NCBI GenBank assembly: GCA_015062085.1
Contig: SUVI01000014.1
Location: 1 to 41,371 of the forward strand
DNA: 41,371 nt
Source: Planctomycetaceae bacterium
GTDB taxonomy: Bacteria > Planctomycetota > Planctomycetia > Pirellulales > Thermoguttaceae
Direction of reading: 5' to 3'
A model generated the notes under the pieces. That model made no database searches and was not told the origin of the DNA. It saw only the letters and a program-made list of their open reading frames with translations. The position numbers and the translations under genes are program-made. Below, piece by piece: positions 17,889 to 26,132 of the stretch. Numbering within the stretch: position 1 is the stretch's first letter; each line of letters opens with the position of its first letter.

Positions 17889-18956
17889 TTACTCCATAAG
17901 CTGATAGAAAACGTTTCGCTTTTTCGGCTCGAAACCGGCGTTTCGGATGACGGAGCGGAGTTCCTGTTCCGTCGCGTGAAAGACGGTGCCGCAGGAAGCG
18001 ACGACGTTTTCCTCGATCATGAGACTCCCCATGTCGTTTGCGCCAAACGCGAGCGCGAGCTGACCGATCCGCATTCCCTGCGTGACCCAGCTTGCCTGAA
18101 TGTTCGGCACATTGTCGAGAAAGAGCCGCGCGATCGCGAGCGTTTTCAGGTACTCGAATGTGCCGACTTTCTTTGCCGAGAACTCACGAAACGGCTGGTA
18201 GGTCCACGAGATGAAGGCCGTGAAGCCGTGAGTTTCATCCTGAAGATCACGAATGCGCTCCAGATGTGCCGTCCGGTGAGCGTACGTTTCTGCGTGACCG
18301 AACATCATGGTCGCGGTCGAGTTTCCGCCCATTTCGTGCCAGAGACGCATGACGCGGAGCCAGTCGTCGGTTCTGATTTTTTTAGGGCTGACTTTTTCAC
18401 GGACCTCATCGTCCAAAATCTCTGCGCCTCCTCCGGGAATCGTGCCGAGGCCGGCCGCTCGCAGACGGTGGAGGACTTCCTCGATCGAAATTCCTTCCAG
18501 CCGGGCGAGATACCAGACTTCTGTCGCACTCAGACCGTGAATGTTGAGTGCCGGGTAACGCTCGCGGATCGCCGTGAAGAGCGACTCGAACCACTCGAGC
18601 CGAAGCTGGGGATTCAGACCGCCCTGCAGCAGGATCTGATTTCCGCCGAGTTCCATCGTTTCATCGATCTTCCGAAACATTTCGTCCCGCGAAATGACGT
18701 ATGCTTCCGGATCCTCCGCGTCGCATGAAAATCCGCAGAACCGGCATCGGCACTCGCAGACGTTCGTGTAGTTGATGTTTCGGTCCACATTGTACGTGCG
18801 GTAGTTTTCCGGATGCAGACGGCGCGACATTTTCTGTGCCGCAAGTCCCAGCAGTGCCAGGTCTGCGGAGTGAAAAAGGGTGAGTGCCTCGTCTTTCGTC
18901 AGCCGATGGTTTCCTTCTGCGGTTTCAAGGAGGAGCTTTTTCAGGTTTCGAGTCAT
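17889..18956 (-). CDS. mqnC: Cyclic dehypoxanthinyl futalosine synthase
   Basis: MqnC is the radical SAM enzyme of the futalosine pathway that cyclises dehypoxanthine futalosine on the way to menaquinone. The 355-residue chain has the [4Fe-4S]-binding CxxxCxxC (Cys67, Cys71, Cys74) after 'NINYTN' and 'GGLNPQL'. It also has 'PGGGAEILDDEVR', 'TATMMFGHAET' and, in the C-terminal half, 'ASWVTQGMRIGQLAL' with 'GANDMGSLMIEENVV'. The last two are characteristic of MqnC rather than of the related MqnE or CofH. Length fits the family. The ribosome site is weak. It follows the small membrane protein at 19042-19254 and precedes the phosphatase on the same strand. No other mqn gene is in the window, so the pathway must be completed elsewhere. 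Confidence 0.92.
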   Translation of the reverse strand: MTRNLKKLLLETAEGNHRLTKDEALTLFHSADLALLGLAAQKMSRRLHPENYRTYNVDRNINYTNVCECRCRFCGFSCDAEDPEAYVISRDEMFRKIDETMELGGNQILLQGGLNPQLRLEWFESLFTAIRERYPALNIHGLSATEVWYLARLEGISIEEVLHRLRAAGLGTIPGGGAEILDDEVREKVSPKKIRTDDWLRVMRLWHEMGGNSTATMMFGHAETYAHRTAHLERIRDLQDETHGFTAFISWTYQPFREFSAKKVGTFEYLKTLAIARLFLDNVPNIQASWVTQGMRIGQLALAFGANDMGSLMIEENVVASCGTVFHATEQELRSVIRNAGFEPKKRNVFYQLME

Positions 18957-19041
18957 TTTTCAGGATTTCCGATCTGTACGGTCTCAAAGTGCATCCGGGC
19001 CGAACGGTTTCGAGGATGAGTCCGTGGGCAACGCGGATGAG

Positions 19042-19254
19042 TCAGTGATCGACACGGAATTGCGTTTTGTCCGCGACTTCCTCAATGTTTTTGATTTTTT
19101 TGATGATGGCCTCACGCTCTTTTTCCATGGCGCGCGCCCGTCCGCACGAGCACATCATCTTCCGCCGCCCGATCAGGTGCGAAAAACCGATCGAGAAGAA
19201 GAAAAAGAGAAACATTCCGACCGCGATCGCGATCGTGATGAGCAGGGTCTTCAT
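19042..19254 (-). CDS. Small single-pass membrane protein, NqrM-like candidate
   Basis: A 70-residue protein with one N-terminal membrane helix (about residues 4-27). A basic Gly-Arg-Arg-Lys stretch, a Cys-Ser-Cys-Gly motif (about 35-38) and a charged, helical C-terminal tail follow. NqrM, the small iron-delivery factor for the Na+-translocating NADH:quinone reductase, has the same layout of one helix followed by a Ser-Cys-Gly motif, and its gene usually sits beside apbE. Here apbE ends 67 bases upstream. However, the additional C-terminal Cys residues of the Vibrio protein are missing, so this may be a divergent relative or a convergent small protein. It sits between apbE and mqnC on the same strand. 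Confidence 0.6.
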   Translation of the reverse strand: MKTLLITIAIAVGMFLFFFFSIGFSHLIGRRKMMCSCGRARAMEKEREAIIKKIKNIEEVADKTQFRVDH

Positions 19255-19321
19255 TTGGGGAGGTCCTTTCTGTTTCGAGTTTTGATTTTCAGCTTTCGCG
19301 CAGCAGACTGATCCTTGGGGG

Positions 19322-20491
19322 TCAATCCAGTTTAAGGGGACTGGTCCAAATTTGAGGCGGCGTCGGCGGCGCAGGTTCTTTCAGGACACGTGTCTCGTCC
19401 AGATACGGATTCAGCGTGCATGGGAAGTCTACGCTTTCGGAGCGGATCTTTTGGCCATCCTGAATGAGGAAAAGGACCCAGAGATTTTCGCGTCTTGCGG
19501 CACGTTTGCCTTCTTCCGGGCCAAGGACCATCAGGGCCGTCGCCCAGGCGTCCGCCGTCATGCAGTCCTGCGCCAGGACCGAAACGGAAACGAGGGCGTG
19601 TTCTACCGGATAGCCGGTCCGCGGATCGATGATGTGCGAACGCCGGCGTCCGTTTTCGAGCTTGAAGTTCCGGTAGTCTCCCGAGGTGGCGAGAGCTTGT
19701 CCGGTATGAGCCTTTCCGGAGAGTTCCGCGGCACCGAAAATCAGGTTGGAGTCGGGAATCGGCAGTTCGATCCCGATGCGCCATGGTTTTTCAAGGTGAT
19801 TTGTGCCCCGTGCGTACACTTCACCGCCGACTTCGACCATGAAATTTTCGAAGCCGAACGTTTCCAGGGCTTTCACCGCCTGATCGACGCCGTAGCCTTT
19901 TGCGATACTGGAGAGATCCACATTTAGGCCGGTTTTGGTACGCCGGAGTGCTTTTTTGTCCGGTGAACTGGAGACGATCTCAAGTGCCTCCCAGCCGATC
20001 TGCGCTTTTGCGTCAGCGATCGCTTCCGGGGACGGGATCTCCGGCATTTCAGAATCACCGCGCGTCGGCCCAAATTTCCAGAGGTTCACCAGTGGACCGA
20101 TCGTCACGTCGTACGCGCCGCTGGTCTTGCGGGAAACTTCCAGAGCCTTCGCCATCACGAACGCCAGCTCCGGCGAAAGCGGAAAGTCCTCCGAAATGTC
20201 CGTCTGTGCATTGAGACGAGAAAGTTCGGTAAACTCCTTCCACGTGGACATTCGGAAATCCACGGCTTTGAGAGCTTCTTCGAGTGCCGACTGGATCTTT
20301 TCAGCGGTCGGCGGATCGATCGGAGTGTTGGAGTCTGCCTTGATGGTCACGTGCCAAACGGTCCCCATCGTCTCTCCTTCGAACTGCACGAGCCGCGGGG
20401 CCGTGTGTGTACGGACCGCTCCGAGCACGACGAAGATCGCCGTGACGGAAAGGAGGAACAGCAAAATGAAAATCTGCCTTTTGGAACCCAT
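19322..20491 (-). CDS. apbE: FAD:protein FMN transferase (ApbE)
   Basis: ApbE covalently attaches FMN through a phosphoester bond to Thr/Ser of target proteins such as NqrB, NqrC and RnfG, outside the cytoplasmic membrane. The 389-residue protein has an N-terminal membrane helix (about residues 6-26) without a lipobox Cys, so it is probably membrane-tethered rather than a lipoprotein. Family motifs visible are 'FEGETMGTVWHV', 'SGAYDVTIGPLVNLW', 'DLSSIAKGYGVD', 'VEVGGEVYARG', 'HIIDPRTGYPV' and 'MTADAWATALMVLG' containing the Mg2+-binding residues. AAGGAAG precedes ATG and a promoter lies at 20599-20626. It is the first gene of a minus-strand run with the NqrM-like gene, mqnC and the phosphatase. 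Confidence 0.95.
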   Translation of the reverse strand: MGSKRQIFILLFLLSVTAIFVVLGAVRTHTAPRLVQFEGETMGTVWHVTIKADSNTPIDPPTAEKIQSALEEALKAVDFRMSTWKEFTELSRLNAQTDISEDFPLSPELAFVMAKALEVSRKTSGAYDVTIGPLVNLWKFGPTRGDSEMPEIPSPEAIADAKAQIGWEALEIVSSSPDKKALRRTKTGLNVDLSSIAKGYGVDQAVKALETFGFENFMVEVGGEVYARGTNHLEKPWRIGIELPIPDSNLIFGAAELSGKAHTGQALATSGDYRNFKLENGRRRSHIIDPRTGYPVEHALVSVSVLAQDCMTADAWATALMVLGPEEGKRAARRENLWVLFLIQDGQKIRSESVDFPCTLNPYLDETRVLKEPAPPTPPQIWTSPLKLD

Positions 20492-20598
20492 GATCTTCCT
20501 TTTGGAATTTTGTTTTTTCTGCGAAATGGTCCTGCTTTTTTGATGCGGGGAACCGCTGGTTTTCGGTGTCTTCGCACGGTCTGAAATGATTTGATTCT

Positions 20599-20626
20599 AT
20601 TTTACCCGGTTTTTCATTCGAGTCAA
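20599..20626 (-). promoter_or_regulatory. Sigma70-type promoter of the apbE operon
   Basis: On the minus strand TTGACT (20626-20621), a 16-base spacer and TAAAAT (20604-20599). The leader to the apbE ATG would be about 100 bases. Confidence 0.6.
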
Positions 20627-20791
20627 GTGTGTGCGGGGAAAAAAATGCAAAATTAAAATCGGGCAGGTGGAAAAGAAGGTCCATTCGGTAACTATGTACC
20701 AGCCCAGCCAAGCAGGAAAAACCGAGCCATGGCGCAGTATGTATTTTCTGGAAGGATTTTTTTCATTAAGGATCTTTTTTTATTAATGGAC

Positions 20792-20820
20792 TTGACGGAT
20801 CTCGTGAAATCGTGTATCCT
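20792..20820 (+). promoter_or_regulatory. Sigma70-type promoter of the ExbB-like/ExbD-like gene pair
   Basis: TTGACG (20792-20797), a 17-base spacer and TATCCT (20815-20820). Transcription would start near 20827, after the longest-frame start at 20729, which supports translation from ATG 20870. Confidence 0.6.
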
Positions 20821-20869
20821 CCCGGTGAATCGATTCATTTTTTGTGCCAGCACACGCAGGAGCCGGAGT

Positions 20870-22342
20870 ATGGGTGCCTCAAAATTTTCCAAATTCGTTA
20901 ACTCGCCAATTTTCTGGGGGATCGGCCTCACGGGGATCTTCTATTCGCTGCTTCTGACTCGGATCTTGCAGGTCGAGGCGATCTCGCACTACTTCATCTC
21001 TGCAAAAGGCGAGGTCCTTTCCATTCCGTTCGTTGAGATCCTGATGTTTTTCATTGGATTCAGCGCCCTAGCGTTCAAGCTGGCGGAGATCCGTTTTCAG
21101 ATGGGGTGGATCGCGAAGCAGGAAGCGTCCTCGGAAACCTTTTTCCCGAAGCCGGGATCTGGTTTTTTCACACCGGAAAATGCGCGTGAGATGGCTGAGA
21201 AATTGAATGAGATCCCCGAAAAGGTCGCGAACGGCTACTTCATTCAGCGTCTGAAGGCGTCGCTCGATTTTGTCGTTCGGAACGATTCTGCACATGGATT
21301 CAGTGATGAGATGAAGTATCTTTCGGATCTGGATGCAGCGCGTATGGGGCAGAGCTACTCTTTCATTCGCGTCATCATCTGGGCGATCCCGATCCTCGGA
21401 TTTCTCGGAACGGTCATGGGGATCACGCTCGCTATCGGCGGTCTTGGAGGGAATCTTTCCGACACGGAAACTACGCTTCCAAAGATGATCGCGGATTTGA
21501 GTTTTGCGTTCGACACGACGGCTCTGGCGCTGAGTTTTTCGATCGTGTTGATGTTTTTTCAGTTCTTTGTCGAGAAACTGGAACATCGCCTTCTGAACTG
21601 TGTCGATGAGCAAGCCAATCGTGAACTCGCCGGCCGATTTGAGGAATACTCCGATTCTCCGGAGGGGATCGTTCGTGCCGTGAAGGCGCACGGAGAGGAA
21701 CTTTCTGCGCAGCTTGAACAGCAGATGAAGCGTCAGAGTGCGATCTGGGAGGAGTCTTTTCGGAATGTGGAAGTTGAATGGACCCGGCGTCTTGAATCCG
21801 TTGGAGCCGTCATGGCAGATTCTCTCCAAAATGCATTTGAACGTGCTTCGGAGAAGATGGTTTCCCAGTGCTGCACGTCGATCGGGATGCAGATCTCGCT
21901 GGAATTGGAGAAATTGCTGAAAAATACGATCACGCTTCAGTGGATGAGCCACGTCGCGGAACTGAAGGATGTGCAGAAGGCACTCAGTGAGCAGTGCGAG
22001 ATCCTTCAGGAGGCGATGCGTCAGAATGTGGATTACTTTGCGCAGAATAATTCGATCCTTTCCCAGTGCAATCAGAAGATCGTGGAACTTGGCGCGGTCG
22101 TGGAACTTTCTGTTTCCAAGCTGGAGAACGTCGCCAGCTCCACAGAGAGAATGGCGAATGCCGGTCTCCAGATGTCGGAAGCCGGGGATAAGATCGTGAA
22201 GATGGAAAATGTACTTGCGCAGAATCTCTCGACCCTTCAGGGCGCGCGTGATTTTGAGCGGACGGTCTCTCAGCTTTCCAATGCGGTTTCTATACTTGCG
22301 CAGTGGCTCGAGGAAGTGAAAGCAAACCGGAAGCAGGTTTGA
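20870..22342 (+). CDS. MotA/TolQ/ExbB-type membrane protein with long coiled-coil-like cytoplasmic tail
   Basis: A 490-residue protein with predicted membrane helices at about 14-33, 52-72, 165-188 and 212-234. The last two contain the ExbB/TolQ/MotA signature 'AIPILGFLGTVMGITLAIGGL' and 'MIADLSFAFDTTALALSFSIV', with Asp209, Asp215, Thr216 and Thr217 in or beside the final helix. Family members form pentamers that use ion flow to drive a one-TM partner. After the last helix a ~255-residue hydrophilic, heptad-rich tail follows, with repeated 'Q-L-x-x-x-M/V' and 'M-x-x-A-G-x-x-M' patterns, far longer than in ExbB or TolQ. ATG 20870 has GGAG upstream and a promoter at 20792-20820; the longer frame from 20729 would begin before that promoter. 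The partner gene follows after 69 bases. Confidence 0.85.
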   Translation: MGASKFSKFVNSPIFWGIGLTGIFYSLLLTRILQVEAISHYFISAKGEVLSIPFVEILMFFIGFSALAFKLAEIRFQMGWIAKQEASSETFFPKPGSGFFTPENAREMAEKLNEIPEKVANGYFIQRLKASLDFVVRNDSAHGFSDEMKYLSDLDAARMGQSYSFIRVIIWAIPILGFLGTVMGITLAIGGLGGNLSDTETTLPKMIADLSFAFDTTALALSFSIVLMFFQFFVEKLEHRLLNCVDEQANRELAGRFEEYSDSPEGIVRAVKAHGEELSAQLEQQMKRQSAIWEESFRNVEVEWTRRLESVGAVMADSLQNAFERASEKMVSQCCTSIGMQISLELEKLLKNTITLQWMSHVAELKDVQKALSEQCEILQEAMRQNVDYFAQNNSILSQCNQKIVELGAVVELSVSKLENVASSTERMANAGLQMSEAGDKIVKMENVLAQNLSTLQGARDFERTVSQLSNAVSILAQWLEEVKANRKQV

Positions 22343-22411
22343 TCCCCGTGTTTTAGTGTAAACTTTTTTTGTAAACTTCACCCCATTTTCAGAGCAGACT
22401 AGGAAGCCAAA

Positions 22412-24466
22412 ATGAGTTGCTATCAAAGCCGTAGAAACAGGGAAACCGCAGGAAATCCGGTCTCGCTTTTTCCTTTTCTTGCGGTTTTGCTCTGCACGAT
22501 GGGGGCACTCATTTCAGTTTTGCTGATCATTGCGCGTCATGCACAGCTTAGTGCGGATGAACTGGTTCAAGAAATGATCGCCGAGTCTACTGCCGCTTCC
22601 GTCGATCCGGAGACGGAGACCTCTGCCCTTCCGCATCCGGAGACGCTGCGAATGGGGACAGCGGATGCCGATTCTGGGACCGTAGGAAAAGATGTGAGTG
22701 CAGAGGGCGTTAGCGTCCAGGAAAAAAGAGCGCTCCTTCAAAAGAAAAGGAAAGCTTTGGAGTCGGCACACGCTTTGCGTCTCAAAGAGGAAGGGGATCT
22801 CGCCAAATTTTCAGATGAAGAACTTCAGCAGAAGCTCGAAGAGATACGGAATCGGACCGCTCAGGAGGTTTGGAGGCTTGAAGAGCTGAAAGCTGCCCGC
22901 GCACAGGTCGAAAAAGAGGCTCAGACTGCTCGTATCGCGCTGGGGGCCACACAGGAAAACCGAAACCGGCTCATGAAGGAAGTCGAGACGCTTTTAGAGG
23001 CATTTGAGAAGATGGGCGGAACGGAGGCGGAACGGGATCCGGAAGAGATCCGGCGTCAGATCGCAGATTTTGAGAAGAGAGTAAAAGAACTTCAGGAATC
23101 GGTGGAAAAAGAAGAGAATCAGGCGAAAGATCAGAACGGTTCTTACGCGATCCTGCCGCATCCTGGTCCGAATGGGACGCGCAGATACCCCATGTATGTG
23201 GAATGCCGTGAGGATGGTGCGTGGCTCATGCCGGAAAATCTGCGTTTGAACGCCATTGATTTTGAGGGGACGCTTTCCATGGAAAATCCGTTGGAAATGG
23301 CACTCAGTGCTAAACGGCAGTATCTTTTGAAAAATGGAGTCTTCCAGGAAACGTCGGAAAACGAGCAGGAACCCTACCCGCTGCTGATCGTGCGTCCGAG
23401 CGGGATCCTCTTTCTTTACCGTGTCCGGGCATCGCTCCAGTCTTGGAAAACAGAATTCGGCTACGAACTGGTGGAAGAGAATATGCCGATCGCCTATCCG
23501 CCGAATGATGAAAATCTCAAAGCTGAAATGGTGCGTGCGATCCACTCTGCGAGAGTGCGTCAACGCCAGATCGCAGCTCAGGCTCCGACGCTTTCTCATT
23601 ACGGAGGCGGAAAAAGAGGAAAAGTCGCCTATCGCGCGACTCCCGGAGGAGCCGTGCCCGTTTACTTGGATGCGGAAAGTCCCGTTGGACGGAATCTGGC
23701 AGCGGGGACTCCAAACGGTCAAAGTCAGAGTGGAAGCAGGATGGGAGCTTCTGACCCATTGGCGAATGAGGCAGAATTTTCCGAAATCGCTGAGACTTCC
23801 GGTGCGGTCGGTACGAACGGAACGCATGCACTTCCGCAGCCTGCAGAGCCATCGTCTGCTGATGCGTCGGACGGAGTACCAGCCGAAACCGCGTTGGATC
23901 CTAGGATCGCATTAGGATCGGCACCGGGACAGAACGTGACCGTCAGTGCGGCACATGATCTTTCGCAGTGGGCTACGGTCCCGCAGAGTGGCGCTTTGCA
24001 GAGTGACGCTTTGCAGAGTGACGCAGCGAATGGCTCCGGTGAAGCAGCTGCGTTGAACTCGGACGGCCGAGTTGGCGGTTCGGTTCAGGCGGACTCGGAT
24101 TCCATCTCTGTGTGCGTAGCTTCCAGCGAAGGTCAGAACTGGGCGCTGGAGAACTATCGGCCGACGCTTTCATCCCTGAATCGCCCCGTCCCGCTTGAAT
24201 GCCATGCCGAAACGCTCGTTTTGAAAGGGATCCTCGATGAAGCACCGGTCACGATCTCCGTCACGACGCCGAATCAGACCGCCAAAGCACTCGCTGCCGC
24301 CATTCAGAAAAAGATCCGAAGCTGGGGTGAACCCGGCCGCGGGATGTACTGGAAACCGATCTTGCGTGTGCGTGTCGCGGAAAATGCACAGGAAACTTTC
24401 GTCATGCTCCAGGACGCTCTTCGGTTCAGCGGCCTGGAACTTGAAAAGGTGGAAGACTCCGAGTAA
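22412..24466 (+). CDS. One-TM partner of the ExbB-like protein, with coiled coil and two ExbD-like C-terminal domains
   Basis: A 684-residue protein with a short Arg-rich cytoplasmic head and a membrane helix at about 17-42 ('PFLAVLLCTMGALISVLLII'). A charged coiled coil (about 105-245), an alpha/beta domain (about 250-380), a Ser/Ala-rich low-complexity linker (about 405-560) and a second smaller alpha/beta domain (about 580-684) follow. Both alpha/beta domains carry an 'Leu/Val-Glu-Cys-x-x-(Asp/Glu)' strand, then helix, then 'L-x-V-R-x-x' strand and amphipathic helix, the order seen in the periplasmic domain of ExbD/TolR. Unlike ExbD, TolR and MotB, the membrane helix has no Asp or Glu. AGGAAG lies before ATG. 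Gene order and spacing make it the partner of the upstream channel-like protein. Function is unknown; the domain comparison is my inference. Confidence 0.75.
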   Translation: MSCYQSRRNRETAGNPVSLFPFLAVLLCTMGALISVLLIIARHAQLSADELVQEMIAESTAASVDPETETSALPHPETLRMGTADADSGTVGKDVSAEGVSVQEKRALLQKKRKALESAHALRLKEEGDLAKFSDEELQQKLEEIRNRTAQEVWRLEELKAARAQVEKEAQTARIALGATQENRNRLMKEVETLLEAFEKMGGTEAERDPEEIRRQIADFEKRVKELQESVEKEENQAKDQNGSYAILPHPGPNGTRRYPMYVECREDGAWLMPENLRLNAIDFEGTLSMENPLEMALSAKRQYLLKNGVFQETSENEQEPYPLLIVRPSGILFLYRVRASLQSWKTEFGYELVEENMPIAYPPNDENLKAEMVRAIHSARVRQRQIAAQAPTLSHYGGGKRGKVAYRATPGGAVPVYLDAESPVGRNLAAGTPNGQSQSGSRMGASDPLANEAEFSEIAETSGAVGTNGTHALPQPAEPSSADASDGVPAETALDPRIALGSAPGQNVTVSAAHDLSQWATVPQSGALQSDALQSDAANGSGEAAALNSDGRVGGSVQADSDSISVCVASSEGQNWALENYRPTLSSLNRPVPLECHAETLVLKGILDEAPVTISVTTPNQTAKALAAAIQKKIRSWGEPGRGMYWKPILRVRVAENAQETFVMLQDALRFSGLELEKVEDSE
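23984..24028 (+). repeat. 15-bp tandem repeat, about 3 copies, in frame
   Basis: CAGAGTGGCGCTTTG, CAGAGTGACGCTTTG and a third partly diverged unit encode QSGAL-QSDAL-QSDAA in the low-complexity linker of the ExbD-like partner. Confidence 0.8.
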
Positions 24467-24780
24467 ATTCATCAAAAGAACGGAATCCGGAGAATTTCCC
24501 CGAAAAAAGAGTGCCGATTTTCGAGAACAGGGAGGGGGAGATGGCCGTTCAAGGGAGGTTGGAGGTCCGATGAGTTTTTCTGTGCAAAAATATTTCCTAC
24601 GGGGCGAGCTTTTCTTAAGTGACGGAATTTTGTGCTTTTTTTGTTTCTTGGATAAAACAGGAAAAATGGAAAATTTTCGCCGACAGCAGAAACTTTTCTT
24701 GAGTCCGCAAGACTTTTTTTCGATACACTTTCTATTCACTACAGTTTGTATTTTGGGGAAATGAGAGGAAAGGATTTTTC
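24467..24780 (+). other. Spacer before the DUF1571 gene, with possible promoter
   Basis: About 314 bases without a gene. A possible promoter is TTGAGT (24699-24704) with TACACT (24724-24729), but the 19-base spacer is long. No terminator is obvious after the upstream gene, so read-through is possible. Confidence 0.4.
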
Positions 24781-25872
24781 ATGGCCTTCCACGATATGAT
24801 GGGGAAAGTTGCTTTTCATACTTTTGGTGTGTCTGCACTGCTTCTGGGTTCTGTCTTGCCCGCGGCAGGCGGCGGACTGGATGAAGTAAATGCTGAATTG
24901 GTTTCAGATGAAATGTCTCTTGAAGTGCTTCTTGAGATGGATGTCGAGCCGGAAGTCGTACAGAGTCGTGGACAGATCGACGGAACGAATGAAGCGCAGC
25001 CTCGTTCTAAGTCCGGAACGATGGAAGTTTCTTCGGAACAGAACGGTACTTTGGTTCAGGATCCGGCAGAGGCGGGGACTTCTGCACAGGACACACCGAG
25101 AGCACCGGCTGCTCCGATCGAAATCGCGATGAACGACTCGTCCATGAGTCATTCGGTCCTTGCGTCGAAAACGGGCGAGCATCCGCTTCTCGCTCCGATG
25201 CGTTGGGCGGAGGAGTCTGCGCAGTTTATGCAGGCCGAAGTCCGCGACTATACGTGCACGATTACGAAACGGGAACGGATCAATGGGATCCTCGGTAAAG
25301 AAGAGACCATCGAAGCAAAAGTGCGTCACGAACCATTCAGTGTCTACATGAAATTTATGGCTCCCCGGCGCATCTGCGGGCGCGAGGTGATTTTTGTGGA
25401 AAATGCCAATTCCGGAAATCTTCTTGCTCATGGAGTCGGTCTCGAAGCACTTGCGGGGACCATGAGTCTGTCTCCGACGAGTCGGCTTGCCATGAAGGGA
25501 AATCTTCATCCCATTACAGATTTTGGAGTGCTGAATCTTGCACGCCAGCTCATTCAGGTGGGAGAAGTCAACATTCAGAAAGACTCTTTTTCTGTGAACT
25601 ATTTTGAAGCGGAGGTCGCGGGTCGCGCTTGTGTCTGCATCGAGGTCCTGAATCTGAAGCGGCGTGAGGATGTGCTTTTCTGCAAAGCGCACATTTATGT
25701 TGATCGTGAACTGAATATTCCGATCCGTTACGTTTCCTGGGGTTGGGGGAAAAATGGCGATTTCCCATTGATGGAGGAGTACACGTACCGGAATTTGAAA
25801 TTGAATGCTGGACTTACCGATCAGGATTTCGACATTCGGAATCCGAAGTATGATTACCGGGAATCGCGCTAA
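24781..25872 (+). CDS. Secreted DUF1571-family protein
   Basis: A 363-residue protein with an N-terminal signal (hydrophobic to about residue 30, cleaved near Ala-Ala-Gly-Gly). A poorly conserved acidic linker runs to about residue 125. The DUF1571 domain from about 138 to the end has 'VRDYTCTITKRERINGIL', 'EAKVRHEPFSVYMKF', 'GREVIFVENANSGNLLAH' and 'NIPIRYVSWGW'. DUF1571 is a family found mainly in planctomycetes. Its beta-rich arrangement resembles lipoprotein-binding folds such as LolA/LolB, but no function has been established to my knowledge. AGGAAAGGA lies just before ATG. A strong terminator follows at 25951-25987. It is downstream of the ExbB/ExbD-like pair on the same strand, so an envelope role in common is possible. 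Confidence 0.85.
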   Translation: MAFHDMMGKVAFHTFGVSALLLGSVLPAAGGGLDEVNAELVSDEMSLEVLLEMDVEPEVVQSRGQIDGTNEAQPRSKSGTMEVSSEQNGTLVQDPAEAGTSAQDTPRAPAAPIEIAMNDSSMSHSVLASKTGEHPLLAPMRWAEESAQFMQAEVRDYTCTITKRERINGILGKEETIEAKVRHEPFSVYMKFMAPRRICGREVIFVENANSGNLLAHGVGLEALAGTMSLSPTSRLAMKGNLHPITDFGVLNLARQLIQVGEVNIQKDSFSVNYFEAEVAGRACVCIEVLNLKRREDVLFCKAHIYVDRELNIPIRYVSWGWGKNGDFPLMEEYTYRNLKLNAGLTDQDFDIRNPKYDYRESR

Positions 25873-25950
25873 AGAATCGGGTTTAACTGACTGCGCAGGC
25901 GTGTTCCGGAAAATAGGATCTTCTTCCTAAATTGACGCGGAAGCTAAAAT

Positions 25951-25987
25951 ATTGGCGGGCATCGAGATGAGCACCGCCAATTTTTTT
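25951..25987 (+). terminator. Rho-independent terminator of the DUF1571 gene
   Basis: ATTGGCGG (25951-25958) pairs with CCGCCAAT (25974-25981) around a 15-base loop and is followed by a run of seven T. It separates DUF1571 from the Cys-rich gene. Confidence 0.88.
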
Positions 25988-26042
25988 GTCTCGTCCCCGA
26001 GTGAGTTTGGTTTCGGCGTTCCGACCGGTTTTCCTGTCCTTG

Positions 26043-26102
26043 GATCTCCTAGACCTGATAGCTGGCGGAGATCAGGGAGGTGCCGGGAAACGAAACGCCG
26101 GC
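26043..26102 (+). promoter_or_regulatory. Structured 5' leader with mutually exclusive stems before the Cys-rich protein gene
   Basis: GATCTCC (26043-26049) can pair with GGAGATC (26067-26073), or CCTGAT (26054-26059) with ATCAGG (26071-26076). The two helices share bases 26071-26073, so they exclude each other. A further stem GCCGG/CCGGC lies at 26082-26102. The arrangement could be a switchable leader, but no known riboswitch class is recognised. Confidence 0.3.
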
Positions 26103-26132
26103 TTCGTGTCTTCTTTTAAGGAAGGAAAGAAA

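Noticed and set aside
17268..18728. Long plus-strand open frame of 486 codons
   Set aside because: It is antisense to the phosphatase and mqnC genes, whose family motifs are unmistakable. It has no recognisable domain or ribosome site.
21068..22426. Minus-strand open frame of 452 codons
   Set aside because: It lies antisense within the ExbB-like gene; its composition (His/Arg/Leu-rich) is that of a shadow frame.
20870..24466. Zorya-type defence system (ZorA/ZorB)
   Set aside because: The channel protein with a long tail resembles ZorA in layout. However, the partner has no OmpA-like peptidoglycan-binding domain, and no ZorC/ZorD/ZorE-like helicase or nuclease gene is nearby.
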